From Terriglobales bacterium (lineage in GTDB: Bacteria > Acidobacteriota > Terriglobia > Terriglobales > Acidobacteriaceae): DNA of 64,000 bases. The position numbers and the translations under genes were made by a program. Below are positions 8,140-15,888 of this stretch, one piece after another. The notes beneath the pieces are model-generated. The model saw only the letters and a program-made list of their open reading frames with translations, was not told where the DNA came from and did no database searches. Where the stretch lies: positions 62,001 through 126,000 of the forward strand of contig JAOAPE010000010.1 of the NCBI GenBank assembly GCA_025462725.1, in the 5' to 3' direction. Position 1 is the stretch's first letter, and the number at the start of each line of letters is the position of its first letter.

Positions 8140-10434
8140 TCACGGTCTATACTCCCTCTCCACATGCCCCTTCAACTGTTCCGGATAGAAATAAATTTCC
8201 CGCAGATTTCCAGTGCTGTATCGCAGCGCCTCATCATTAAAGTGCTTTGACTCCGGATGCCCACTCTCTCCACCCGCAGTCACCGCCATCGCGCGCACCT
8301 TCGGTCCAAACTCCACCACGGCCACAAAGCTATTACCACTCGTGCCATACCATTTCTTCGTATTGGGATACGCTTTCGCTCCAAACGACGCCAGTGATCC
8401 CCACACCGCCGACGTGAATCCCACCGGGATACTCGGCCCCGCATCATTGAACGGTTGCACAATGTCGGATGTCAGCCGCTGAAACCGGTTGATCTCGCCC
8501 CACGGCGTCTTCCAGCTTCCAAAATCCGCAGCCAGTTTGTCTGTAGCCGACGCCAGCGATTGCAACAACTCCTGCCGAGTCGCTTTGCTGCTCACGTAAT
8601 CTTCCAGCGGGAGTTCCGCTTTCTTCGCATCGCGTCCCAACGTGCGCATCAAGTCCGTGCCCCAGAAGACAGCCACTGACGTCGGCACCGATGAAACACT
8701 CCATCGCAAATCCCATGCGCGCAGTAATGCTATCTGGTCTGCAAGCTTTGCCTTCATCGGATCATTCGCCGGTGTCCCATCCCACGCCTTCACCAGCGCC
8801 GGAATCGTCTTCTCAAACCACGGCAGATAACTGTCATACGCAGCGTCTCTCAATGACTCCATCGTGAAATCTTTCTTGTCCTTCAACACGCGGAGCGCAT
8901 GGAACCCACGCGCCGATTCGCTCCTTCCCTCCTCCACATACACCGGAAAATCTTCGCGCTTGCCGCTGCTCTCCCCCGCCGCCGACCACGGCCAATTGTT
9001 GCTGTTGTACAACCACCCGCTCTTCGGATTCAGCAGATTCGGCGCCTGGTCCACTTCCAGCAGTCCCTTCCAATCCGTCGCCGGATTGCTCCCGTCCACC
9101 GGCTTCGTGAAATCGAAATGAGTGTCACGCTTCGGAATAAAGTTTCCGTGGAAGTACGCAATGTCGCCATCGGCGTCGGCAAAGATTGTGTTGTTTGACG
9201 AGTTCGCCTTCAACTCCATCGTCTCTTTGAATTGCTTGTAATCTCTTGCTTTCGTGCGAATGAACGACTGCGTCAATTGCTTCACCGGCCGCTGCATCAG
9301 GCTCACGCTCACCCAATGTCCATCGGCCTCGCGCACGATCGGCCCATGGTGCGTGCGATACACCGTGAACTTCTTTTGCACCATTCCCTTATCCGTCTTG
9401 TACGGCACCACAATCTCAGTCGCCGTCACCGGACGCTCTTCGTTCCCGTACTTGTAAAAAAGCTTGTCCCCGCGTTTCGTGACCGTCTCCAAGTATTCAT
9501 CCACCGCATCTACGCCGCTCGACGTATGCATCCAGCCCACGCGGTCATTGAATCCCTGGTAGATGAAGAACTGTCCCCAAGTGACCGCCCCATACGCATG
9601 CAGTCCTTCATCGCTTGTCACTTGCAACTCCGAACGGAAGAAAAATGAAGTATGCGGATTGATCAGCAACAACGAGTGATGCCCCGCAGTGTTCGACGGC
9701 GCAATAGCCATCCCATTCGATCCGCTCGGCTCGCGCACTCCGTCGCCCTCTAGATACTTGTCTTCAACGCGCGATTGCGTCACGAGCTCTTTTCCGTAAA
9801 ACGACTGCAACTGCTTGATGTCTACTCCCTCAATGTCGCCGCCGATGCTCCCTTCAGGAAACGTCAGCGCCATCCACGGCTCAAAGCGCGTGATCACTCT
9901 TGGCTTTACCTCCGGATGTTTCGATAAGAAATAATTCAGTCCATCCGCATAAGCATCCATCAAATTCTTCAACCACGCCGGACTCGCCTCGTACTGCTTC
10001 TTCATCTCCTCCGGCGATACGAATAGCTTCATTCGCAGGTCTTGATAGATCTTCGATTCGCCTTCCGCTTCGGCAAGCCTTCCCATGGAGTTGATGTAAT
10101 TCGTCTCCACGCGATTGAAATCGTCTTCGGCCTGCGTATACATCATCCCGAACACCGCATCGGCATCAGTCTTGCCCTTAATGTGTGCAATGCCCCAATC
10201 ATCCCTCGTGATTTGCACGTTCTGCGCCTGCACTTGCCACTTCGCAATCTCTTGCTTGCTGGGGGATTGAGCGGCAAAACACGTTGCTGCCAGGATTAGG
10301 AGAGAAGAAAAAAAGAATTTCTTTGCGGAACTAAGGAGAGAAGAAAGAAAGAGTTTCTTTGCGGAATTCGAGATGTTCAAGAGAGCGCTCGCAGTTTCAG
10401 ATTTGAGAACGCGAGTAGTGTAATTCACAACCAC
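8140..10434 (-). CDS. penicillin acylase family protein (Ntn hydrolase)
   Basis: A 764-residue secreted N-terminal-nucleophile hydrolase precursor. Ser239 in EPSGSNGMAIAPSNT fits the nucleophile exposed by autocatalytic cleavage into alpha and beta chains, followed by INPHTSFFF and later QRPVKQL/KANSSNNTIFADADGDIAYFHGNF, as in acylases acting on amide bonds (beta-lactams, acyl-homoserine lactones). The natural substrate is unknown. The start is GTG with no clear ribosome binding site, so the exact start is uncertain. The N-terminal hydrophobic segment contains a tandem duplication (SAKKLFLSSLL / SAKKFFFSSLL) and is followed by LAATCFAAQS, a signal-peptide end. Confidence 0.85.
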   Translation of the reverse strand: MVVNYTTRVLKSETASALLNISNSAKKLFLSSLLSSAKKFFFSSLLILAATCFAAQSPSKQEIAKWQVQAQNVQITRDDWGIAHIKGKTDADAVFGMMYTQAEDDFNRVETNYINSMGRLAEAEGESKIYQDLRMKLFVSPEEMKKQYEASPAWLKNLMDAYADGLNYFLSKHPEVKPRVITRFEPWMALTFPEGSIGGDIEGVDIKQLQSFYGKELVTQSRVEDKYLEGDGVREPSGSNGMAIAPSNTAGHHSLLLINPHTSFFFRSELQVTSDEGLHAYGAVTWGQFFIYQGFNDRVGWMHTSSGVDAVDEYLETVTKRGDKLFYKYGNEERPVTATEIVVPYKTDKGMVQKKFTVYRTHHGPIVREADGHWVSVSLMQRPVKQLTQSFIRTKARDYKQFKETMELKANSSNNTIFADADGDIAYFHGNFIPKRDTHFDFTKPVDGSNPATDWKGLLEVDQAPNLLNPKSGWLYNSNNWPWSAAGESSGKREDFPVYVEEGRSESARGFHALRVLKDKKDFTMESLRDAAYDSYLPWFEKTIPALVKAWDGTPANDPMKAKLADQIALLRAWDLRWSVSSVPTSVAVFWGTDLMRTLGRDAKKAELPLEDYVSSKATRQELLQSLASATDKLAADFGSWKTPWGEINRFQRLTSDIVQPFNDAGPSIPVGFTSAVWGSLASFGAKAYPNTKKWYGTSGNSFVAVVEFGPKVRAMAVTAGGESGHPESKHFNDEALRYSTGNLREIYFYPEQLKGHVEREYRP
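10298..10370. repeat. Tandem duplication inside the signal-peptide region of the acylase gene
   Basis: Two copies of about 36 bases (GGAGAGAAGAAA...TTTCTTTGCGGAA) stand head to tail within the coding region. Each encodes one S-A-K-K-hydrophobic unit, so the duplication is in frame. Confidence 0.8.
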
Positions 10435-10435
10435 T

Positions 10436-10790
10436 GATTATGAACTTGTCATCCGGAGCGAAGCGATGCCGAGCCAGACAGCTATCGAAATCACAATTCA
10501 CAGATTACGAATCAAAATGTTTTCCTTTGCGATCCTCTGCGTCCTTTGCGGTTGAACCTTTTGCTTTTTCCTCAGGCCCAACCATTCACGGCTCAATGCT
10601 GAATGCCCTTGATTATGAACTTGTCACCCGAGCGGAGCGAAGCCAATGCCGAGCCAGACAGCTACCGACATCAAAACTCACAGATTACAACTCAAATTGT
10701 TTTCCTTTGCGATCCTCTGCGTCCTTTGCGGTTGAAGCTCTTGCTTTTTCCTTAGGCCCAACCATTCACGGCTGAATGCTGAATGCCCTG
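10436..10790. repeat. Intergenic tandem duplication, period 175 bases
   Basis: 10436-10610 and 10611-10790 are two diverged copies of one block. Each begins GATTATGAACTTGTCA and contains a TGTCAyCCG-type element, a CTCTGCGTCCTTTGCGG element and the end CTGAATGCTGAATGCCC. The region between the acylase and cmk therefore has no gene; the 111-residue frame across it is only the translated repeat. Confidence 0.9.
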
Positions 10791-10826
10791 TTGCCGACTA
10801 CTGACTACTTGCTACTGACTACTTGC
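10791..10826. repeat. Heptamer-like run ACTACTGACTACTTG
   Basis: A short imprecise tandem run based on GACTACT/TGCTACT directly after the 175-base duplication. It enters the 3' end of cmk (stop at 10805). One of several such runs in the window. Confidence 0.65.
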
Positions 10827-11506
10827 CTCTCCGCAATAATCTCCTCGACCCTCGCCACCACCTCATCCAGCGTCATCTCCGTCGAATCAATCCTTATCGC
10901 ATCCGCCGCGGCCTCTAGCGGAGAATTCGCCCGGCTCCTATCCCGCTGATCGCGCTCCCGCATCTCCTGCACGATCTTCGCCTGCTCCTCCGGCGACGCG
11001 GCCTGCTGCTTGAAACGCCTATCTCCCCGGATCTCCGCCGCAGCATCGAGAAATATCTTCACATCGGCATTCGGAAAGACTTTTGTCCCGATATCGCGCC
11101 CTTCCATCACCACTCCGCCCGCTTCGCCCATCTTCCGCTGCAATGCCACCATCCACTCGCGCACCTTGGGATGCACTGACACCCGCGACGCTGCATCAGT
11201 CACATCCTTCTCCCGGATGCGCTCAGAAATATTCTCTCCGTTGAGTAATACGCGATTGCCATCCATGCGTCGCTCCAACTGAATAGAAGATTCATGCGCC
11301 AACTCCATCAACCCGGCTTCATCATCGAAAGACACATCCGACATGATCGCCTTTAGCGCCAGCGCCCGATACATCGCTCCCGTCTCAATATTCAAATAGT
11401 TGTGCTTCCGCGCAATGCGCGAAGCAATGGTGCTCTTCCCCGCTCCCGCCGGCCCATCAATGGCGATAACCAAGCCACCCGGTCGCTTTTCTTTTTGTTC
11501 ATTCAC
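10805..11506 (-). CDS. cmk: cytidylate kinase
   Basis: A 233-residue P-loop kinase that phosphorylates CMP and dCMP with ATP. Walker A is DGPAGAGKST (about residue 17). The CMP-kinase features are all present: NIETGAMYRALAL (about 35), VMEGRDIGTKVFPNADVKIFLDA (about 135) and the lid RRFKQQ...RDQRDRSR. Length is normal. It is convergent with nothing close by. The gene upstream on the same strand (11739-13649) is separated by repeats, so cmk probably has its own promoter. Confidence 0.95.
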   Translation of the reverse strand: MNEQKEKRPGGLVIAIDGPAGAGKSTIASRIARKHNYLNIETGAMYRALALKAIMSDVSFDDEAGLMELAHESSIQLERRMDGNRVLLNGENISERIREKDVTDAASRVSVHPKVREWMVALQRKMGEAGGVVMEGRDIGTKVFPNADVKIFLDAAAEIRGDRRFKQQAASPEEQAKIVQEMRERDQRDRSRANSPLEAAADAIRIDSTEMTLDEVVARVEEIIAERQVVSSK

Positions 11507-11738
11507 CTGATGTTGTCATCCTGAGAGAAGCGCAGTGTAGTCAAAGGACAACGCCTTTGCCGTTACACTTTGCTTTTGCTTTTGACTTTTGAATTTACTC
11601 GAAACTAAAAACTAGAAACCAGAAACTGCTTCTTGTCATCCTTAGCGAAGCGTAGCGAAGTCGGGCCCCTATCACTCTGCGGGCATCTGCAACACACTGA
11701 GACCTAGATACCTCTGTGATCCTCGGTGTTCTCCGTGG
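11507..11738. repeat. Intergenic dispersed repeats
   Basis: No gene. Contains TGTCATCCTGAGAGAAGCG (11513-11550), an AAACTAAAAACTAGAAACCAG heptamer-like run (11597-11628), TGTCATCCTTAGCGAAGCG (11634-11664) and a CCTCGGTGTTCTCCGTGG element (11718-11760) that reaches into the 3' end of the next gene. Confidence 0.7.
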
Positions 11739-13649
11739 TTAAGGTTTTGGTCTCGGTTTTCTCGGGCCACCAAACTTCTTCGGCCCCCCGAACGACTTCT
11801 TGAACGCCGGACGCGGCGCGAAACTTTTGCGCTCACCCTCTCCAGCAGGACGGCCTTCTCCACTCGACGATTTTCGCGGACCAAAACTCTTCCGGTCCCC
11901 AAATGACTTTCTCTCACCGAACGGCTTCCGCTCTCCACCCGCCGCTCGATCGCCGAACGGCTTTCGCGGACCGAACGACTTCCGTTCACCTGAAGGCTTA
12001 TCACCGAAGCTCTTCCGCTCGCCAAACGGCTTCCGGTCACCAAAGCTCTTCCGTTCACCCGCAGGCCTATCGCCAAAACTCTTCCGCTCACCGAAAGGTT
12101 TCCGGTCACCGAACGATTTCCTCTCTCCACCCGGCCGATCCCCGAACGGCTTCCTCGCCCCAAACGGTTTCCGATCACCAAAAGATTTTCTCTCTCCAAA
12201 ACTCTTGCGCTCGCCCGATGGCTTATCTCCAAAGCTCTTTCTTTCCCCAAACGGTTTGCGCTCGCCAGCCGGTCGATCACCGAAAGGCTTACGCGCGCCA
12301 AACGTCTTCCGTTCACCGAAAGACTTGCGCTCGCCTATTGGTTTATCTCCAAAGCTCTTTCTCTCGCCAAACGGTTTCCGATCGCCAAAGGATTTCCGCT
12401 CTCCACCCGCCGCTCGGTCTCCAAAAGGTTTCTGCGCACCGAACGGTTTCTTGTCGCCGAAGGATTTCCGTTCACCACCCGCAGCTCGGTCCCCATACGG
12501 CTTTCGATCTCCGAAAGATTTTCGCTCGCCAAAGCTCTTTCGCTCTCCCGTGGGCCTGTCACCAAAACTCTTCCGGTCTCCAAATGGCTTTTTGTCGCCG
12601 AACGGCTTCCGGTCGCCCGTTGGTCTGTCGCCGAAGCTCTTGCCTCCGGTCTTCCCGAACTTCGAGAAAGGACCACTTGCGAATCTCGCCTTCTTCTCCG
12701 CCGAAGCGATCTTCCCCTGCTCTCTCGCCTGCCACGGACGTATCTTCCTTTCGCCAGCCGCAACCGGAACCGCTTCCTCCTCGCCGCCGCGCGGGAACAG
12801 CCGCAGCATGTTCTTGCCGCTCACCAGTACGTGATCGAACTCACGCGCGGCCACTAGCGCCTTGATCACTTCCGTTACCCGCGACCGCGGCACCAGGCGC
12901 GAGAAGAATTCTTCAACATCCTTCTGCTCCGCCGCCACCACCGCCTCCAGATACTTCGACACCAATGCTGACAGCGCTTCTCCCGCCGATATCTGTTTCC
13001 CAGCATTCACCTGCTCTGGTGCCCAGCGCTGCATCACGTCCCACTGCGCTTCTACTGGCTCACCGCTCTCCAGGCCTTTGTCCACGCGCGTGATCCGCAA
13101 CTTCGACCACAACGTGTGCAGCACCTTCTCTATCGCATTAACCGTTATCTCTTTCCCCAGTCGCTGTCGCAGATCATCTTCCGTGACCGGCCCATGCTCC
13201 TGGATCACTTTGAACGTATGCGTCGTCAACGCCTTTTCACCGCGCGCTCCCGCGCTGGGCGCAGTATTCGGATTGCGCTCACCTACCAGCGCGTAGAAAT
13301 ACGGAAACTCCGCCGCCGACACCAGCAGCGAACCGTCATCACCGAATCCCACTTCAAACGCCGACTTCTCAAACAACAACCGCACGAACAACTCTGAAGC
13401 CGCACGGGCGTCATCGTCCTCGAACGCCTGCTTCGCTGTCGGCAAATCTTCTTTCGATCCCTTGTACGCGCCGATAAACGTTGGCCCCAACACCGGTGGC
13501 TTTACCGGATACGCCAATGCGATCCCCACCGAATTAAGGAACTCGCGCGCATCATCAAGCGTGCGCATCTCGCGATAGTTCTCCGGCTTCACCGCCGGCA
13601 CGCGCCACTTTTTCTGCCGTTCCTTCTGTACGTCCTGCTCAAAAATCAT
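11739..13649 (-). CDS. AlkZ-related-like winged-helix protein with a long FG-repeat basic tail
   Basis: A 636-residue two-part protein. Residues 1-310 are folded and resemble, from memory, the AlkZ-related/DNA-glycosylase-like winged-helix family (AREFLNSVGIALAYPVK, FPYFYALVGERNP, VIQEHGPVTEDDLRQRLG). Residues from about 330 to the end are low complexity, with about 35 FG motifs in units such as KSFGDR, KPFGER and PAGERK. They are strongly basic and almost without hydrophobic residues other than Phe. Such tails are known from RNA-binding proteins and condensate-forming proteins. The gene lies directly downstream of mutL on the same strand (117-base gap), which fits a nucleic-acid role. Function is unproven. 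Confidence 0.75.
   Translation of the reverse strand: MIFEQDVQKERQKKWRVPAVKPENYREMRTLDDAREFLNSVGIALAYPVKPPVLGPTFIGAYKGSKEDLPTAKQAFEDDDARAASELFVRLLFEKSAFEVGFGDDGSLLVSAAEFPYFYALVGERNPNTAPSAGARGEKALTTHTFKVIQEHGPVTEDDLRQRLGKEITVNAIEKVLHTLWSKLRITRVDKGLESGEPVEAQWDVMQRWAPEQVNAGKQISAGEALSALVSKYLEAVVAAEQKDVEEFFSRLVPRSRVTEVIKALVAAREFDHVLVSGKNMLRLFPRGGEEEAVPVAAGERKIRPWQAREQGKIASAEKKARFASGPFSKFGKTGGKSFGDRPTGDRKPFGDKKPFGDRKSFGDRPTGERKSFGERKSFGDRKPYGDRAAGGERKSFGDKKPFGAQKPFGDRAAGGERKSFGDRKPFGERKSFGDKPIGERKSFGERKTFGARKPFGDRPAGERKPFGERKSFGDKPSGERKSFGERKSFGDRKPFGARKPFGDRPGGERKSFGDRKPFGERKSFGDRPAGERKSFGDRKPFGERKSFGDKPSGERKSFGPRKPFGDRAAGGERKPFGERKSFGDRKSFGPRKSSSGEGRPAGEGERKSFAPRPAFKKSFGGPKKFGGPRKPRPKP
11765..12660. 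repeat. Coding tandem repeats of the FG tail
   Basis: Diverged 18-21-base units encode K-S/P-F-G-D/E-R/K. They stay in frame throughout and are interspersed with PAGERK/AAGGERK spacers. Codon-level divergence between units suggests selection on the protein rather than recent slippage. Confidence 0.9.
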
Positions 13650-13687
13650 TTTGTGTCACAACTCTCTTTGTTCCAAGTAAGCACTTC

Positions 13688-13727
13688 CGTGTTCATCCGT
13701 GTCTTCCATGTAATCCGTGGCAAGCTG
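13688..13727. repeat. Dispersed TTCATCCGTGTCTTCC element, second copy
   Basis: Nearly identical to 95-134. It sits between mutL and the FG-tail gene, followed by GGTTTTGCTTTTGCCGATAACCGACAGCTAG, which also recurs near 3980-4010. Confidence 0.7.
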
Positions 13728-13766
13728 TAGCATTTGGTTGGTTTTGCTTTTGCCGATAACCGACAG

Positions 13767-15809
13767 CTAGATCCTCTTGAACGCCTTCTGTATGTCCTTT
13801 AAAGAATACCTCAACACCACCGGCCTCCCATGCGGGCACGTCATCGGATAATCCGTCTTCGCCAATTCCTGCAGCAACCAATCCATCTTGTTCTGCTCCA
13901 GAGGCATGTTCACTTTGATGGCCGCATGACACGCAATGCTCGCCGCGATCCTGTGCCGAACCCTGTCCAGGTTCTCCGTCTGCTGCTCACGTTCGAACTG
14001 TTCCAGCAACTCGAACAGCATCTTCTCAATCTCCGGCGCATTCACTCCCGCTGGTGCTGTCTTCACCGCAATCGTCCGCGTGCCGAATGGCTCTACTTCA
14101 AACCCATTGGTGCGCAACTCCTCCGATATCTCCGTAAAGATCGCCTGCTGCCCCGGAGTGAGTTCAACGATCAGCGGCATCAGCAATCGCTGCCCTTGCA
14201 GCTTCTCCGTCTCCCGCTCGGCCAATATCTTTTCGAACAGCACCCGCTCATGCGCAACATGCTGATCAATGATCCACAATCCTTCATAGTTCACCGCCAG
14301 GATGAACGACTCCCGAATCTGTCCCAATGCCTTCAACGTACCCAAGCTGGTCAGATCAACAACCCCGGAATCTTCGTCACCATTGCTGACCACTCCCGCG
14401 CAGGTGTCACCAGCCGCGCCATTCGGCTGTTTACCGACACTCGCACCCCTATCCGCAGGATAGGGTGCGAGTGTCGAACTTAATGCCCTCACAATAGCCG
14501 CGTGATCGATGCGCGGCACAGCCACTGCCGCATTCCCGCCGACATCTTCCCCACCCTGAAACGCCAGCCGCCCGCTTACCTCCGTCACCATTGGTGCCTG
14601 CAAAACAAATCCATCCAGGCTTGGGGCTACGCCCGGGGCTGCCCCACTCTTGTCGCTTGCGACAGGGTGGATATTCATCGCGCCCGGCGTCAACGCCTGT
14701 CCCGCGCTCGGCTGCGCTGATATCTCGCGCGTGAATTGCGGTACCGGACGCGCGCGCATCAACGTCGCGCGAACCGTGTCGCGCACGAAATCATGTATGA
14801 ATGCCTGTTGCCGAAATCTCACTTCCGTCTTCGACGGATGCACATTCGCATCCACTTCTTCCGACGGCATCTCCAAAAACAGCAGCACCACCGGAAAAAC
14901 CGTCGGCGGAAGAATGTTGCGATACGCCTCTGTTAATGCATGCTGCACGAGCCTGTCGCGTATCAATCTGTTGTTCACAAAAATGAAAATGGAATTCCGA
15001 TTCAGCTTTTGTATCTCCGGCTTCGACACAAATCCGTGCACGCGAATCTTGCCCGGCAACGGCTTTTCGTAATCTTCATCGCGCCGCCACGGCGGCGGCT
15101 CCGGCAATCCCACCCGCTCCAGGTCAGCTTCCGCCGCCACCGGAAGAAGTTGGTCAAGGGTATCTTTTCCGAAAACTTGATATATGCGCTCCGCATGCGT
15201 CTTTACAGGTGTTGCAACAAGGATCGCGTTCGTCGCCGAATGTAATTCGAAATGTTTCTCCGGATGCGCCAACGCGTAATGCGTAACCAGCGATGCTATG
15301 TGCGACAACTCCGTCGACTCCGCCTTTAAGAATTTCTTGCGCGCCGGCGTGTTGAAGAAAAGATCTTTCACCGTCACGGACGTGCCTTTCGGCAATCCCG
15401 CCTCTTCCACTTTCAAAAACTTTCCGCCGGCAATCTCGATCAAAGATCCCGCCGGCTCATCCGCCGCGCATGTTTCTAGCGTAAGCCGCGATACGGATGC
15501 GATCGACGGCAAACCTTCGCCGCGAAAACCCAGCGTAGAAATCGTCAGCAGATCTTCCGCATTTTTTATCTTTGAAGTCGCGTGCCGCTCGAACGCAAGC
15601 ATCGCATCATCGCGCACCATGCCCGAACCGTTATCGGTGACTTGCATCAACTTTTTTCCACCGGCTTCCACCTGCACGCGAATGCGCGTCGCGCCGGCAT
15701 CTAGAGAGTTTTCCAGCAACTCTTTTACGACCGACGAGGGCCGCTCGACGACCTCGCCGGCAGCTATTTTGTTCGCGACATTTTCAGATAAAACGTGGAT
15801 GCGGCCCAT
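13767..15809 (-). CDS. mutL: DNA mismatch repair protein MutL
   Basis: A 680-residue MutL. The GHKL ATPase domain (about 1-340) has NKIAAGEVVERPSSVVKELLENSLDAGA, DNGSGM and GFRGEGLPSIASVS. The C-terminal dimerisation domain (about 490-680) carries the endonuclease motif DQHVAHERVLFE (consensus DQHAxxExxxxE, Ala replaced by Val), ACHAAIKVN and CPHGRPVV. It is therefore probably a nicking MutL of the kind found in bacteria without MutH. The linker holds two insertions that look like genomic repeat elements translated in frame (about residues 380-389 and 444-458). mutS is not in the window. Confidence 0.95.
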   Translation of the reverse strand: MGRIHVLSENVANKIAAGEVVERPSSVVKELLENSLDAGATRIRVQVEAGGKKLMQVTDNGSGMVRDDAMLAFERHATSKIKNAEDLLTISTLGFRGEGLPSIASVSRLTLETCAADEPAGSLIEIAGGKFLKVEEAGLPKGTSVTVKDLFFNTPARKKFLKAESTELSHIASLVTHYALAHPEKHFELHSATNAILVATPVKTHAERIYQVFGKDTLDQLLPVAAEADLERVGLPEPPPWRRDEDYEKPLPGKIRVHGFVSKPEIQKLNRNSIFIFVNNRLIRDRLVQHALTEAYRNILPPTVFPVVLLFLEMPSEEVDANVHPSKTEVRFRQQAFIHDFVRDTVRATLMRARPVPQFTREISAQPSAGQALTPGAMNIHPVASDKSGAAPGVAPSLDGFVLQAPMVTEVSGRLAFQGGEDVGGNAAVAVPRIDHAAIVRALSSTLAPYPADRGASVGKQPNGAAGDTCAGVVSNGDEDSGVVDLTSLGTLKALGQIRESFILAVNYEGLWIIDQHVAHERVLFEKILAERETEKLQGQRLLMPLIVELTPGQQAIFTEISEELRTNGFEVEPFGTRTIAVKTAPAGVNAPEIEKMLFELLEQFEREQQTENLDRVRHRIAASIACHAAIKVNMPLEQNKMDWLLQELAKTDYPMTCPHGRPVVLRYSLKDIQKAFKRI
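14435..14476. repeat. Long inverted repeat inside the mutL linker
   Basis: Arms CGACACTCGCACCCcTATCC and GGATAGGGTGCGAGTGTCG are perfect except for one extra C, with a three-base loop. The structure is in frame and encodes about residues 444-458 (STLAPYPADRGASVG). It looks like a REP-type palindrome fixed in a coding linker. Confidence 0.85.
14616..14670. repeat. Second repeat-like hairpin inside the mutL linker
   Basis: CCACTCTTGTCGC...GCGACAGGGTGG forms a near-palindrome preceded by GGGGCTACGCCCGGGGCTGCC. It encodes about residues 380-398 (HPVASDKSGAAPGVAPS). It resembles intergenic elements rather than a MutL domain. Confidence 0.65.
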
Positions 15810-15888
15810 GGTTTTTGCGACTGAATGTTCCCACGTGGAACGTTGTGGAAAAATGCTGTTTGTTAGAAGACAGTTATTAATTTTCTGC

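Noticed and set aside
10440-10775. 111-residue frame over the tandem duplication
   Set aside because: It only translates the two repeat copies and contains dispersed noncoding elements.
11765-12660. CRISPR-like periodicity
   Set aside because: Units of 18-21 bases without spacers are in frame and code for protein; they are FG repeats.
11800-12834. 344-residue plus-strand frame antisense to the FG tail
   Set aside because: It is the mirror of the repetitive codons of the FG-tail gene (RSPNGFRSPKLF...). The minus frame continues into a folded domain and has a proper start and stop.
15825-15845. GTTCCCACGTGGAAC, similar to parS
   Set aside because: The half-site spacing is one base too long on the left side (TGTT-CC-CACGTG-G-AAC), no parAB genes are near, and it sits by chance upstream of mutL.
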